The translations under genes were made by a program, and so were the position numbers. A stretch of DNA of 64,000 nt, from positions 9,920,001 through 9,984,000 of the forward strand of contig JBHGNT010000014.1 in the NCBI GenBank assembly GCA_043228905.1, given 5' to 3'. The notes under the pieces are model-generated. The model worked only from the letters and a program-made list of their open reading frames with translations. It did not search any database and was not told the DNA's origin. The DNA is from Azolla caroliniana (taxonomy: Eukaryota; Polypodiophyta). This document shows, in pieces, positions 42,808-55,200 of the stretch. Within the stretch, counting starts at the first letter, position 1, and each line of letters begins with the position of its first letter.

Positions 42808-45800
42808 ATGGCATCAATATCCGGCTTGTCAGAGATGAGGCTAAGGAAGTTTGACGGATCGAACTTCAACTTTCGGAAGGAACAGATGCAAGACTATTTG
42901 ATAGTCAAGGGGCAAATCGAACCCATCGAAAATGAAAATGCTCCACAAGGATACAAGACGCTTGAATGGGAGATGCTAGATAGAATTGTCGTAGCCACCA
43001 TTCGGATGCACCTATAGGAGTCCATGTATTTCATGGTACAATCATGTTCAACTGGGTTCCAACTGTGGAAGACACTCTTAGACATCTACGAGATAGCTAC
43101 AAAGATATATCTGATTGGGCACCTTTAAAACCTTTAGATGAAAGAATCCGACTCGGTCCAGGTAGACCTGAACGAGTACAAAAGCTTAAGCTCCCAGATC
43201 GCGGTGTAGGGGACGAAAATCGAAGATGAACTAACAACAATGTTGCTCATGATCAGTCTCTCCCCTTCGTGGGATACTTTTGTCACCACTTTGTGCAACG
43301 TGTTGACTATTGCTGCCAAATATTCAGCAATCATGAGTGCAGTTCTGACTGAAGCATCTCGGAGGAAATTATTTGCAAACAATTCGGCCAATCATGCATA
43401 TGTAGTACAAGGTTCGATCGACCGATCGAACAGTCGAGGAAGAAGTTCCTCTCGACAATCGAACAACCAACGAAGTCGGAGCAATTATTGCAAGAATCCC
43501 AGACACATCAAAGCCGAATGTCATGCACTCAACCGAAGTACCATCGAACGATCCGAACATACTATCCATTGAGAATCCAATCGAATTAGAAGTTCTGCTT
43601 ATGACTAAGGAATCAAGCACATGGCTCTTGGATTCAGGCGCTTCATATCATGTGACCCTTAATCAATCCCAATTTCGGCAATACTTGGCCCAACATTCCA
43701 ACTCAGTTCGAGTCGGAAACTCGCAACACTCTGCTATAATTGGAATCTGCACAGTAGAGCCCAACCTTTCGGGTGGCTCTACATTGGTACTTCATAATGT
43801 CCGACATGTACCTAAGCTCTCAAGACCTTTAATCTCCGCCAGACAATTGGACGAAGATGGCATCCGTGCCAACTTCTCATCAAAAGGGTGGACACTCCAT
43901 AGGGGGAACCTCCTACTTGCTCGAGGACCGAAAGTACATTCACTGTACCCATTATGCATCACACTTAGAGAGGGCGACTTGTTCTTCGTTGACATTCTCG
44001 TGTCATCACTATGGCACGACCGACTTGGACACCTCAGCAAGGCCGACATCACTCATCTATCTAGAGTCGAATACATCCCCAAACTCTCCTTCTTTGATCA
44101 TCAACTTTGCGAGCATTGTCAGCACGGAAAACATATAGCCACATCACACCCGACATTAGCATCGAGAGAATCGAGTCCACTCGATTTGGTCCATTCGGAC
44201 GTTTGTGGCCCTATGCCACAATAGTCTCTTGGTGGTGCCTTGTATTTCGTCGGCTTTATTGACAACTCGGCTCGGAAGGTGTGGGAGTATCCGATAAAGA
44301 CCAAAGATAGAGTGTTCTCGATTTTCTCCGATTGCCTCGCTATGGTCGAAAATCAGTTCGGTTGAAAACTCAAATGTCTTCGGACCGATAATGGAGGAGA
44401 GTTCAAATTTGAAGAATTCTTCAAATTTTTCCGACAACGCGGCATTCGACGTGAATATATGACACCCTATAGTCCGGAGTAGAATGGCATTGCCTAGAGG
44501 ATGAATCAGACAATTCAAGAAATGGTAGTTTCCATGCTCCAACACTCTGGACTATCGGATGGCTTCTGGGCGGAGGCACTACTTACGATAGTACACATTA
44601 TCAAGATGTCGCTCAGTAGGCCTCTAGGACTTAAGATACCTCAAGAATTATGGACCGGTAGTAAACCGAATTACGACAAGTTGAGGATCTTCGGGTGCGA
44701 GGCATACGCCCTCATACCGAAAGATGATCGCCGCAAACTTTCACCAAGGTCCAGGAAATGTATTTTCCTAGGTTATGAACTAGATGGAAAAATCGGATAC
44801 CGACTCTGGGACCCCCAACACAGACAAATTGTTCGAAGTTCAGACATAGTGTTCAATGAGTTGGCTATGCATAAGATGGACGAAAGGCCTATTGAAGTCC
44901 GAAGGGTAACTTTTTCTGAAGTTTCGACCCTTCATAAAGGCCCAACCCATAACACAAGATCGGCTTCATGGGTAGCCGAATCCTCCAGCCCCGACTCAAC
45001 AATGCTCGACCTAGAACAACCGAATGGTTCGACCCTAGATCATCTGACTTCGACACCCGATGCGACTAGTCCAGTCATACCTCGAAGATCCGAGAGACTG
45101 TCGCAGGCCCTGGAGAGATACTCTCTTGGAATCTTCTTTACGGACGCTAGAGAACCGACATCATACGAAGAAGCATCGGCATCAACCGATTCGGCCACCT
45201 GGCATCTGGCAATGGAGTCTGAGATGAAGTCCATTCGAGTAGACCAAACATAGGACTTGGTCGAGCTCCCGAAGAATCGATGCGCTCTTCCGTGCAAGTG
45301 GGTCTATCGAGTCAAAGGGGCAACTGATTCGGCCACCCCAAAATTCAAGGCCATACTAGTAGCTAAGGGATTTCGAGAACAATATGGCATTGATTTTGAT
45401 GAAATCTTTGCACTAGTGGTGAAAATGACAACCCTTAGATTCATGCTCGGCGTCGTGGCAGCCGCGGACTTGGAGTTGATTCAGCTAACAACATTCCTCC
45501 ATGATGATCTTAAGGAGGAAATTTATATGGATCAATCTAAAGGCTTCATTGCACCCGGCCAAGAGCATCTAGTTTGCCGACTCAGGAAGAGTCTATACGG
45601 CCTGAAACAGGCACCGCGACAATGGTATAAGAAGTTTGATGACTTCATTCAGTTGGTCGGCTTCTTGAAGAGTGATGAGGACCATTGTCTTTTCACGAAA
45701 ACAGCTCGATATGGGTCACCCATCTTCCTCATCATCTACGTGGACGACATGCTAATCTCCGATCGACAAGCCGGAGAGCTTGCTGAACTCGTTTTGCAAC

Positions 45801-47188
45801 TGCAGTTGAACTTTGCCATGAAGGACCTCTGTCTGGCAAGTCACATTCTTGGCATGAAGATTAGTTGGAATCGAAATCAAAGACAATTGTTTCTATCCCA
45901 ATCTGATCACATTAGACGTGTCCTCGAATGCTTCAACATACAATCGGCAAAATCTGCTTCGACTCCACTCCCCATTAGCCTTTGACTGTCTCAGCGAGAT
46001 TTCCCGACATCCGCTTCCGAGGGGGAAATTATGAAGTCTGTATCGTATGCACCGGTAGTCGGCTCCCTAATGTACACGATGGCCGTGACACGGCTCGACA
46101 TTGCTCATGCCGTAGGAATCGTGAGTAGATTCATGCACAACCCTGACCGATCGCACTGAAACAAAGTAAAGCATGTGTATATTGTTAAGAATCGACCGGC
46201 CACAACCGGTTACACTTTCGTATTCGTGTGCAGAAATCAAGAACTAGTACACAGACAGAAAAATGTAAAGACACAGAGACACCGACATTTTACGCAGAAA
46301 ACCCGAAATGGGAAAAACCACAGGGGTTCACAAACCCCGAGAAACAGAGGCAACGACCTCAAGTTCTGTTTCGTTTGATAGACGACTACATAGTTTCACT
46401 CTCACTCTCTCACTCACAGTTACAGAGGCAACTACCTTGTTCTAACTTTACAATAATGATCAACTACAAAACTACTTACTAAAGTTTACCGTAGTTGCTT
46501 ATAAACAAAAGCAACTTTCTGGCTATTTACAAGTATAGCCCACAAGGGCATTTTAGACTATTTACAATTATAGTCTTCTGAAACGATTTCGATTTCGATT
46601 ACGATTTCAGTTTCCGTTTCGGTTTTGATTACAATTTCGATTACTCACCAACACAGTCCTTCTCTTCCCATCCGGAGGAACATGTTTCCCAATTGATATC
46701 TGGTGGGCACAAAACACCTTGGCATTCTATTCGGCCCAAACAACACCTCAGGCATAGTCGGTTATACCGACTCCGACTTTGTTTGATGTGTGGACAGTCG
46801 AAAACCGACAACCGAATATTGCCTTAAGTTCAGCAATGGAGCAATCTCGTGGAAATCGAAACTTCAGGAGTGCACTGCCACATCAACGACTGAGGCCGAA
46901 TACGTAGCTGTGTCCTATGCGGCAAAAGAGGCATTATGGCTTGGTCACTTGGCTTGCACGTTTCGACAAGTGGAATCCGACTCGGCTCCAGTTGTCTACA
47001 GTGACAGTCAGGGTGTTGTCGCTTTGTCAAAAAATCTGGTTTATCATAATGCCTCTAAGCATATCGACGTTCGATATCACTTTGTCCAGAATTGTGTCAT
47101 CTCAGGAAAAATCGGCCTCGAAAAGATAGCTACAACCGAAAATGTCGCAGATGGGATGACCAAATGTCTTTCGGCGGATCGATTCTAA
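42808..47188 (+). pseudogene. Copia-4 gag-pol, broken
   Basis: The ATG at 42808 starts MASISGLSEMRLRKFDGSNF, close to the Copia-1 start. The zinc knuckle near 43475 is damaged (NYCKNPRHIKAEC lacks the first Cys). Protease reads LLDSGASYHV near 43630. Integrase blocks are at 44010-44530 (HDRLGH, CEHCQHGK, HSDVCGP, RTDNGGEF). RT carries YVDDMLIS near 45740. RNase H spans 46790-47170 (TEAEYVAVS, SDSQGVVAL). Numerous stops and a 512-bp solo LTR inside RNase H make it non-functional. Confidence 0.92.
46183..46694 (-). repeat. Solo LTR nested in Copia-4
   Basis: TGTTAAGAATCGACCGG ... GTTTCCCAATT, same family as the solo LTR at 24026-24601. Flanks TATAT (46178-46182) and GATAT (46695-46699) look like a mutated target duplication; Copia-1 has GATAT at the matching place. 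The minus strand is probably sense. Confidence 0.82.
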
Positions 47189-47400
47189 GAATCAGTTTGA
47201 TTAAGTCGGACACTTAGGATGTTTTTTGAACAATCGACTTCAACAGCTCGAAGCTTGGTCTTAGTTTTCCCAATCTTGGCCAGTTCGGCCTTTTGTTTTT
47301 CGAAGTTCACTGACTCAAACGAAATTTTCGATTTGTTCAAAAAACCTTGTATCAATCTGTATTGTACATTTATTTTGATTTACAGATTTTCAATGTATAC

Positions 47401-47416
47401 GCCCATTACGGGGGAG
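47401..47416 (+). promoter_or_regulatory. Copia-4 polypurine tract
   Basis: GCCCATTACGGGGGAG directly before the 3' LTR, the same string as in Copia-1 and Copia-3. Confidence 0.85.
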
Positions 47417-47736
47417 TGTTGAATGCGAGTATCTATTGAACGTATTCACATTATCTCCTTTTGTACACACTAGGTTTAGGCTATTTATCTAAATAGTGAG
47501 AAGGGCAGTTGCCCTAAGTTAGTCAGTATATAAACTGACATTGTAACCTAGATTTTTGGTTGTTGTTGAAAATATAGTTCATCTTGTTCCTAACGTCTCT
47601 CTCTCTTGCATTCTTGTGGATCTTCCTTCTTGATTCTGTTTCTAGTTGCCATCAATCTTCTTCATTGCATCTATTAACGATCCCTTAGAGAAGAGTGTTT
47701 AGATTGTTCCGCACCAGACGACCGCATTTTTCAACA
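47417..47736 (+). repeat. Copia-4 3' LTR
   Basis: 320 bp, starting TGTTGAATGCGAG and ending TTTTTCAACA. The following AAAAT matches the left flank, which fixes the end. Confidence 0.88.
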
Positions 47737-48395
47737 AAAATGACCACCCTTCACCTCCTTCTCGAGATCTTGTCATCAAGATGGCTTGCCTAGAGCTTGA
47801 ACATCTTGTCGTCAAGACAGCTTGCCTACATAGAGATCTCGAAGAAGATATTTATATGTCTCAACCAGAATCCTTCATGGCAACAAGGGAGCAAGGTCAC
47901 CTCGTTTGCAAGCTTAATAAGAGCCTATATGGCCTCAAGCAAGCGCCGCAAATGTGGTATCATAAGTTTGATACCTACATTTGGCAGCTCAGCTATAGCT
48001 AGTCATACTACGACCCATATATGTACACCCAACAATTAACCAATGAGTCTTGGATCTACATGATCCTATACGTCGACCACATGCTTATTGCCGATAATGA
48101 TAAAGCAGAAATCGGAAAGCTAAAGCGACTTAGAGAAGTCTGATACATTCTGGGCATGCGGATAGAGTGAAATCAAACGAAGAAGATCCTCTGACTCTCC
48201 CACTTTGATTACATCTAAAAGGTGGTGAGGCGCTTCAATATGGAGGACGTGAAGCCAACACCGACACTGCTTCCAATGTCACATCGACTATCGGACAGAG
48301 ATGAGTCTCCATCCACAGAAGAGGAGAGAAATCTCATGACGCATCAGCAATAGGAAGTCTCATGTACGTAATGGTGGCGACCTGACTCGTCCTTG
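47737..48395 (+). pseudogene. Copia-8 piece 2: RT
   Basis: RT blocks follow the Copia-4 insertion: MTTLHLLL in the rejoined frame, ELEHLVVKTACLHRDLEEDI, VCKLNKSLYGLKQAPQMWYH, and LYVDHMLIAD, where the catalytic YVDD has become YVDH. Later blocks are YILGMRIE and RRFNMEDVKPTPT. It is cut at about 48395 by another LTR. Frameshifts and stops are common. Confidence 0.87.
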
Positions 48396-48771
48396 TGTTG
48401 AGAATCAAGCTGAACCTAGCCTAGTGTGTGAACACACCCTTGAGAGTGTATGAACACTCAAAGGTCAAAAGTCACACCACTACTCTTTACACATTGACTA
48501 TGTGTCACAGAATCATATTCTATGACACATAACTAATGAGTTTCCACATTCCCCATGACTCATGAGCTTCGGTAGTTAATGAAGAGAGAGAATGACTATA
48601 TAAAGCACTCTCCTCCTACTTTGTAATATGTCGGTTAATCTCCTTTGTAATATGCATCTTCTTGAGTATTTTCTATTCGGTCTATCTTGTGTTTGTCTCT
48701 TCTCCTCTCTCTCTCTCACACACACACAAACACATAACGCACATGTCTAACCTATTCCGCTGCAGAAGAAT
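48396..48771 (+). repeat. Probable LTR remnant
   Basis: Starts TGTTGAGAATCAAGCTG, has TATATAAAGCACTC near 48597 as a TATA box, and ends against the Copia-5 LTR at 48772. No target duplication or second copy is found, so the right end is set by the neighbour. A (CT)n/(CA)n tract lies near 48700-48728. Confidence 0.5.
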
Positions 48772-49183
48772 TGTTGAGAGACAAGCTCAACATTGGGTGC
48801 GTAAACGGGTACGTTAGTACGTAGACTGGGTGCGTAAAACCATATGCAAAATATGGCCGTGGCGGTGTTTAAACCGAAAGGCTGTTAGAACGTTATTCCT
48901 CGTAAGGAATAGTTTTGGGAGTTAGTGTAGGAGGCTCATTTATGAGCGGTCAAGTACTGTCAGTACTTGTGTCAGCCCAATAGTCGGGGCTTCTATAAAA
49001 GATGCTCACAGAGCACGAAATATGTATAGAGAACATACAAAGAATTATTGAATATACTTTTGTAGTTTCTACTCTCTCTCTCTCTCTCTCTCTGTGATTT
49101 TTATGTTTTTACGAATTGTTGTACTATTGAACCATGTACTCTGTGTTCTTATGCATACGCTTCTACACACGTATTCTTTTACA
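48772..49183 (+). repeat. Copia-5 5' LTR
   Basis: TGTTGAGAGACAAGCTCAAC ... ATTCTTTTACA, same family as the Copia-2 LTRs, with the same terminal hairpin and a (CT)n tract near 49072-49093. The AGGTATCAGAGC primer site follows, with one change from TGG. Confidence 0.92.
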
Positions 49184-49290
49184 AGGTATCAGAGCGCGAG
49201 GGTTGAGACTCCTCTGCAGCTGACAGAAAAGCTTACGATAAAGACAGAGTTAAGTTATTGTTTTTTTCTCGGATAGGATAAGACAACAAT

Positions 49291-49664
49291 ATGGATAGAG
49301 GAATGGGAAGCTCGCTACCGACTAAGAAGCTCGACAAGAGCAACTACGCGTCTTGGTCCTACAAGATGTACCAATATCTGCTTGGTCTTGGTGACTAGAG
49401 TTATGTCGAAGGAGCTAATGATGCAGCACCCGAATCGACACACAGAGATTTTTCGGCTTGGGAACAAGCGGCAAGCAGAGTTCTTTACTGCTTCGCGTCC
49501 TGTGTGAGCGACCAACTCTTGAGCTACATTCGGGATGCTAAGACGCCAAAGGACACGTGGGCAAATCTCAAGAGGATTTTCGCCGCTAGCACAATGGCCA
49601 GGAAGGTGCAGCTCAGGCAGGAGCTCAGCAATGTTCGACAAAAAGATCTGTTTGTGGCCGATTA
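49291..49664 (+). pseudogene. Copia-5 gag N-terminal part
   Basis: The ATG at 49291 starts MDRGMGSSLPTKKLDKSNYA, matching Copia-2 gag. Later blocks SYIRDAKTPKDTWANLK and NVRQKDLFVADY follow after a frameshift. It is cut at 49664, just after the Asp-Tyr codons, by the Gypsy-2 block. Confidence 0.88.
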
Positions 49665-50007
49665 TGTTGGCCGGCAAGGCCAAAGGGCCGGTTAGAGTCT
49701 AGAGTGTGAAAGGGGTATTTAATTAGGGATAGGGAGTTATAATTAATAAGTATTATGTTATTTTGAGAAGTGGGCGGACGGACCTACAATCGGTATGCTG
49801 ATTCAGATCCGGACCGGATCGTTGCCGGTTGCTGGTTGGCATCGGTTTGTAACTCAGCCAGAGACCTATAAAAGGACCCAACAAGAATGTAATCAGGGAC
49901 AAATAATTAATAGAAGTGCTGCTATTTTACGTATTATTTGGTGTCTATTTGGTTATCGTCCTGTGCTTAATATAATTAATCTTACGCATGTGTTACAATC
50001 ATTAACA
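49665..50007 (-). repeat. Gypsy-2 left LTR, inverted relative to the right end
   Basis: 343 bp, TGTTGGCCGGCAAGG ... CATTAACA. The reverse complement of the right-hand LTR (58608-58792) aligns with its inner part. Next to it lies an inverted tail of ORF3. It is given as minus because ORF3 reads into it on the minus strand; however, CTATAAAAGG at 49868-49877 on the plus strand looks like a TATA box, so the true LTR direction is uncertain. Confidence 0.75.
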
Positions 50008-50014
50008 ATGTCGG

Positions 50015-50150
50015 TTAGTAACCAGTTAAGACCCATTTGATACCATGGTCCATCCATATCTCACTGTACCACCCTTTGGTGAAGTGTTCCATAGGGACAC
50101 CCTGTGTTAGGGCTTGTTCAGCCTGAAGGATAACACAGTTTTTTGCAACC
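50015..50150 (-). pseudogene. Inverted copy of the ORF3 C-terminus
   Basis: The minus strand reads VILQAEQALTQGVPMEHFTK, then GWYSEIWMDHGIKWVLTGY and a stop at 50015. The plus-strand tail at 58484-58600 has the same text with a few changes (VGQALTQGVPREHFTKGWYS). Here the Gln after VIL is kept, where the right copy has a TAG stop. This is the tail of a second, oppositely oriented Gypsy element. Confidence 0.82.
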
Positions 50151-50477
50151 ATGACTCCTCCAGTGAGCAGAGAACACCGGGGGATGGATGTCTCGACCGA
50201 CTAACGACCAAGTCACTGAACGAGGTAGAAGACTAGCCGGAAGACAGCAAAGGTGGGAAGCCTTCCAGCAAGCGGTCGAGGAGATCTGATAGGATCGGTC
50301 TTTTTCCAGAGTGCTTCGGAGGGTTGTGGAAGAAGCATTTCGGTTCCAAAAAACAACCATTTTCCGACGAGGGCAGTGGTCTGAGGAGCTTGCAAGAGGC
50401 AGAATCACGACTGGGGAAGCTTGTCGAAGGCAACGGAGACTCGGAGGCATTCTCGGCCGTAGAGTTGGAACAAGATA
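50151..50477 (+). pseudogene. Gypsy-2 gag N-terminal region, badly broken
   Basis: Frames include RRLAGRQQRWEAFQQAVEEI near 50225-50290 and GSGLRSLQEAESRLGKLVEG near 50380-50440, charged helical segments that fit a gag N-terminus. Stops and frameshifts prevent a continuous reading. No primer binding site is seen between this and the left LTR. Confidence 0.5.
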
Positions 50478-51728
50478 GTGAGTGTTCAGTCGAATTACAA
50501 AAGTAGTCACGATACTCCGGACGATCCGGAGGACGACGAATTGGACGGCTCACCAACAACACCTGCGGAGAAAGTGGAAAAGCGTACACCAACACCACCC
50601 GCGGAGGAAGCGGAAAACCGCGCACCAACACCACCCGCGGAGAGAGTGGAAAACCGCGCACAAGAACTAGACCACACATCTTCGGTACAACCTTCTGAAG
50701 GCTACACCATGTCGTACCAGTATCTGAAGTACCGTGATGACCCTAATGTGGAGGTGCACGTCTATGTGTTCCTACAAACACGAGAAGCGAATCATGTATC
50801 CCAAAGGCTGACCGAACCGGAAGCCGAATGGTCAAAAATTGCCGAATTCAGCATGACATTAGAGGGACCGGCGGCCCGCTTGCACGCAAACCACCTACCC
50901 GGAAACTTTGCCACATTTGAGGCCTTGAAAACAAAATTCCTCCGACTATTGCATAGGCAAGTTGAACAACGCGAACTACTCGATCAATTTTACACAACCC
51001 ACCAAGAGGAGCAAGAGACGGTGCCCCAATATATCATCCGATTTCAAACAGTACACAGTGAGTTAACAAGGGCACTTCTGGAATAGGAGGTGAAAGCGGT
51101 GTTTCTAGCCGCTCTACGGGAAACCCTCCAAACGATGTGTGGGGTACTAGATTTCCAGGCTAGCACAATGGATCAAGTCATCGATCGGGTGCTGGAAATG
51201 GATAAACATAGCTCCCTGATGACGATGGGAGCCCAACAGAGGGCCCTTCCAAATAAGGAGGATCTCAGGTTTCACCAAGCGTTGCAATGGACAACGTGTC
51301 TAAACCCGGGCCATTCGACGATAGACTGGACAATGAGGATGCAGTGTATGATATGCCACTCACAGGCACACACAATAGACCGATGTGAGTACAACCTGCT
51401 CAATCGACAAGCGGCACCGGTGCGGATCATTGAACCACATAGCAGTCCCAAACCAGATGACGAACGGTTCCGGAGGGAGGACCGATACCGACCAGAACGT
51501 GGGGATTAGTACAATGATAGAAGACACGATGACTATGGGCACGATTGCAACAACCGACACAGGGAAGGCTACAACCGAGATCGGTATGAATGGGACTACT
51601 CCCAAGATTACGAACGGAGAAGGGGTGCTTATGACCGGGACCGGTATGATAGGAACCAAGATTATAACGGTGACCTGTATGGTCACGATTACTCTCCAAG
51701 CTACAACCAGAGGAGGGAGGACCAATGA
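50478..51728 (+). pseudogene. Gypsy-2 gag with first zinc knuckle
   Basis: A single frame with in-frame stops at about 51084 and 51507. It starts with a repeated TPPAE(K/E/R) proline segment, then the gag core (VYVFLQTREANHVSQ, EWSKIAEFSMTLEGPAARLH, FRLLHRQ-like helix, FQTVHSELTRALL). A zinc knuckle CMICHSQAHTIDRC lies near 51345-51386. After the second stop the frame continues as a Tyr/Arg/Asp-rich stretch (RDRYEWDYSQDY, DRDRYDRNQDYNG) of about 70 residues. Gag binds RNA and builds the particle. Confidence 0.85.
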
Positions 51729-52260
51729 GACTACTAAGATCGACACCGGTAGGGTTACAAGAACAACAGGCACTTTATTAAGAAATAGAACTTTCAGAAA
51801 GAGGATTGTAGGGAGCCGGCAAAGGAGTACCAACGAGAGCCTAGCTGGAACAAAGAAGAATAGAAGAACCTAACCGAGCGGTAACGGGATTTCAACCAGG
51901 TACCGGGCCAAAAGCTGAATCTAGCAATACCCGGAAGGCGTATTGTTACTATTGCCGCCAGGAAGGCCATTACAGCAACCAATGTCCGGTTAAAAGTAAC
52001 GAAAAATGATCGGAAGTCAATATGGTGGTAGCAAAAGTAGCGGATATACAGCAAGTCACCACCAGATTAAAAGGAAAGACGTTGGAGTGGGAAGCACTGG
52101 AGGCCATACGAAAACAGACCACCGAATGGATTGAAAAGGCCAACGAACCAAATGTCACCGAAATGAAAGAGCACACGAATGTAGTGGAGGAACTCACCGT
52201 AAAGGCACAGCTGGAGAACCCACGTGGCAAGCACTTCAGGAATGCCAAATCACGTTACCA
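51729..52260 (+). pseudogene. Gypsy-2 gag C-terminus with second zinc knuckle
   Basis: After frameshifts a second knuckle CYYCRQEGHYSNQC is read near 51944-51985. The next 270 bp encode a charged helical segment (KVADIQQVTTRLKGKTLEWE). Two knuckles about 180 codons apart, with the RDRY-rich linker between, appear to be the lineage design, though frameshifts blur this copy. Confidence 0.7.
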
Positions 52261-55200
52261 TTGGGCTGGTTACTGCAACTTGTGCCCCGGTTCACCGACG
52301 GGTTGAAATCGGCATTGGCTCCTTTAAGTCCTACACCGGCTCTGACATTCTTTTCAAATCCGGAGGAAGGACCGGCAATGGTGGACACCAACAGTCCGGC
52401 AATCACTGCGATTATTAAAAGATGGGAGCTACCAGGTACGATAGTCAATGGCGGATTAGGAGTAAATGTGATAAGCCTCCGGACATGCGACACTTTGTGA
52501 ATTCAGGAGTGGGAACCATGCCCATTCTGGCTCCGGATGGCGGACACTAGCTTAGTCTGACCGGCCGGCTTGATCCGGGACTTGGAGGTGACGATCGGAG
52601 GCCATGCTTTCCGAATTTTTGCGGTAGTCCTCCAGCTGAACGCCGAAGGGGCATACCCACTGCTGCTGGGACGACCATGGCTGAGGACTTCCTGTATCAA
52701 ACAGAACTGGCAGAAGAACAATAATGTTCCGAAAGGGGAAAACGAAAGTAAGGATACCCACGTAACTGCAAGCAGGCCCCAACAAAGACATAACCCCACT
52801 ATATGCCGAAGGCGTGAACATGCTATGCTAGCAGGACTGCCTGACGAGGAGGTGGATCGCTACCTTGAAGAGAACCCAAGGATAGTCCCTCTGTTCGAAG
52901 TGGACGTGGTAGAAGCGGTATCTCCATACATCGTGCAGATGGAAGAGGCCGATGAGGAACCGGATAAGGATGCAATTCGGGAACTGCAGCAAGCACAAGA
53001 AGCCTTGGAACAGGAAATGGCGGTATCGCAACGAGTAAAGGCGTCCCAACTAGAAGAAGTAAATTTGGGCACCGGAGAGGAAGCGTATCCGGTACACGTG
53101 GCCAAGGAGATATCATGAGAAGACAAATCGGCAATCATAACATTATTAAAAGAATTTCGGGACGTATTCGCCTGTTCCTACGAAGATATACGGGGACTTG
53201 ACACCCAACTCTATTTACACCAGATTCACCTCAGCAAGGACGCTAAGCCGGTGGCACAAGGACGCTATCGGATGAACCCAAACTACGTGGCAAGAGTAAA
53301 GGAGGAAATTGACAAGCTACTCCGGGTCGGCTTTATCCGGCCAGTGAAGAAAGCCACTTGGCTAAGTCCAATTGTCGTAGTGCTGAAGAAGAACGACAAG
53401 ATCCGTGTCTGCGTGGATTACCAGAAATTGAATGCGGCAACGGTTACCGATGCATTTCTGCTTCCGTTTATGGATGGAGTTTTAGATGCGATAGTCGGGC
53501 ACAAGGTTTATAGCTTCCTCGATGGTTTTAGCGCATATAACCAAATAAGGATGCACCCAGACGATCAAGAAAAGACAGCATTCGTGACAGAATGGGGAAT
53601 CTTTGTAGCAGTTGTAATGATGTTTGGACTCAAGACGATGCCGACAACCTTTCAAAGGATTATTATGGAAGTATTCGGAGAATTCATACCGGCATTTATG
53701 CAGGTATTCCTGGATAACTTCGCGGTATATAGCCAGAAAGGGGAACATCTCGACCATCTCAGGTTATGCTTGGAAAAGTGCAGAGGATACCGGTTAAGCT
53801 TAAACTCGGCAAAATACGTCTTCGGTGTGACCAACGGCACATTGCTGGGTCATATTGTTAGCAAGGAAGGGATTGTGGTGGACCTGAATAAGGTGAAGGC
53901 TATTTTGCAGGCACCGGCATCGACGACCGCCAAGGCTTTAAGCCGGTTCTTAGGACAGATCTGGTGGCATAGCTGGATGCTCCGGTACTTGGTAGACCTC
54001 GCCACGCCACTACACGCAACTGTACACCAAACACTATTTAAATGGACGGATGAAGAGGACAAGGCTTACTGTGCACTCAAGGTAATGCTGTCACAAGCAC
54101 CAGTGGTACAACCCTTGGACTGGTCAAAAGAGTTCCATGTCTTCGTGGACGCGTCAGATATCGCAATCGGTAGCGTACTCATGCAACTTACCGAAACTAA
54201 GTGATACCGACCAGTGTACTATGCTAGTTGGAAGCTGTCAAAGGCAGAGCAAAATTATTCCACTACGGAAAGAGAAGCTCTACAAATGATATACAGTGTC
54301 ACCAAATACCGTCATTATTTGTTGGGCCGCAAGTTTTCATTCCATGTAAACCATTCATCGCTTTTACACTTGGTCTCAAAGGCATCACTCACCGGCAAGC
54401 TGGCCCGGTGGACATTATTATTAGAAGAATTTGAATTTGAGATCTATCACCGGCTGGGTATACAGCATGCAGTTGCCGATTACTTGAGCCGGTTAGAATG
54501 CGGGTAGATAGGTGATGGTGTTCAAGATGAATTTCCGGATGCCGCATTGTTTAAAATTATAGATGAAACCACAATGCATGGGACAGTCGCGATCGAGGAC
54601 AAATGGCTAACGAATATGCACCAGTTCTTAAGCACTGGACTACCCCCAGACAGGATGAACCGGGATGAACGTAAACAGTTGGCGGTGCAAAGCCGACACT
54701 TTTGTCTAGTGCAGGATACACTGTATCATAAAGGAGCGGACGACATATGGCGGCGAGCAGTCCGGAGTGATGAAAAAGACACCATTTTACAAGAAGCGCA
54801 TTGTGGGGTCGCCAAAGGACATTATGCCAGAGAAGCTACGGCAAGGAAAATATGGCGCAACGGCTTATGGTGGCCAACGACACTAAAGGACTCGGTCCGA
54901 TATACGAAGGAATGTGATCTATGTCAAAGAATGGGCCAGCCAACGGAACAAGTGCGCATACCGCATCAACTGGTACTACCTCTAGAGCCATTCCAAAAAT
55001 GGGGGCTAGACTTCATTGGACCATTCAAGCCACCGGCAATGCGAACCGGCAATAGGTACATAATTGTCGCCACAGATTATTGTACAAAATGGGTGGAAGA
55101 CAAGGCACTACGTGACAATACCGCGGCGTCGATGACAAAGTTCCTGTACGAGTACATATGGTGCTAGTATGGATGTACAATCGAATTAATCAGCGACCAA

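Larger units (their letters stand above)
41821..47736 (+). mobile_element. Copia-4: degenerate Ty1/copia element related to Copia-1
   Basis: LTRs lie at 41821-42116 and 47417-47736, with the target duplication AAAAT at 41816-41820 and 47737-47741. Removing the element restores the Copia-8 RT frame (VVK / MTTLHLLL). A tRNA-Met primer site and the purine tract GCCCATTACGGGGGAG are present. The last stretch of the two LTRs differs: the 5' copy ends GCCTCTATTAACA, the 3' copy TTTTTCAACA. A solo LTR is nested at 46183-46694. The coding region is a mutated cousin of Copia-1. Confidence 0.93.
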
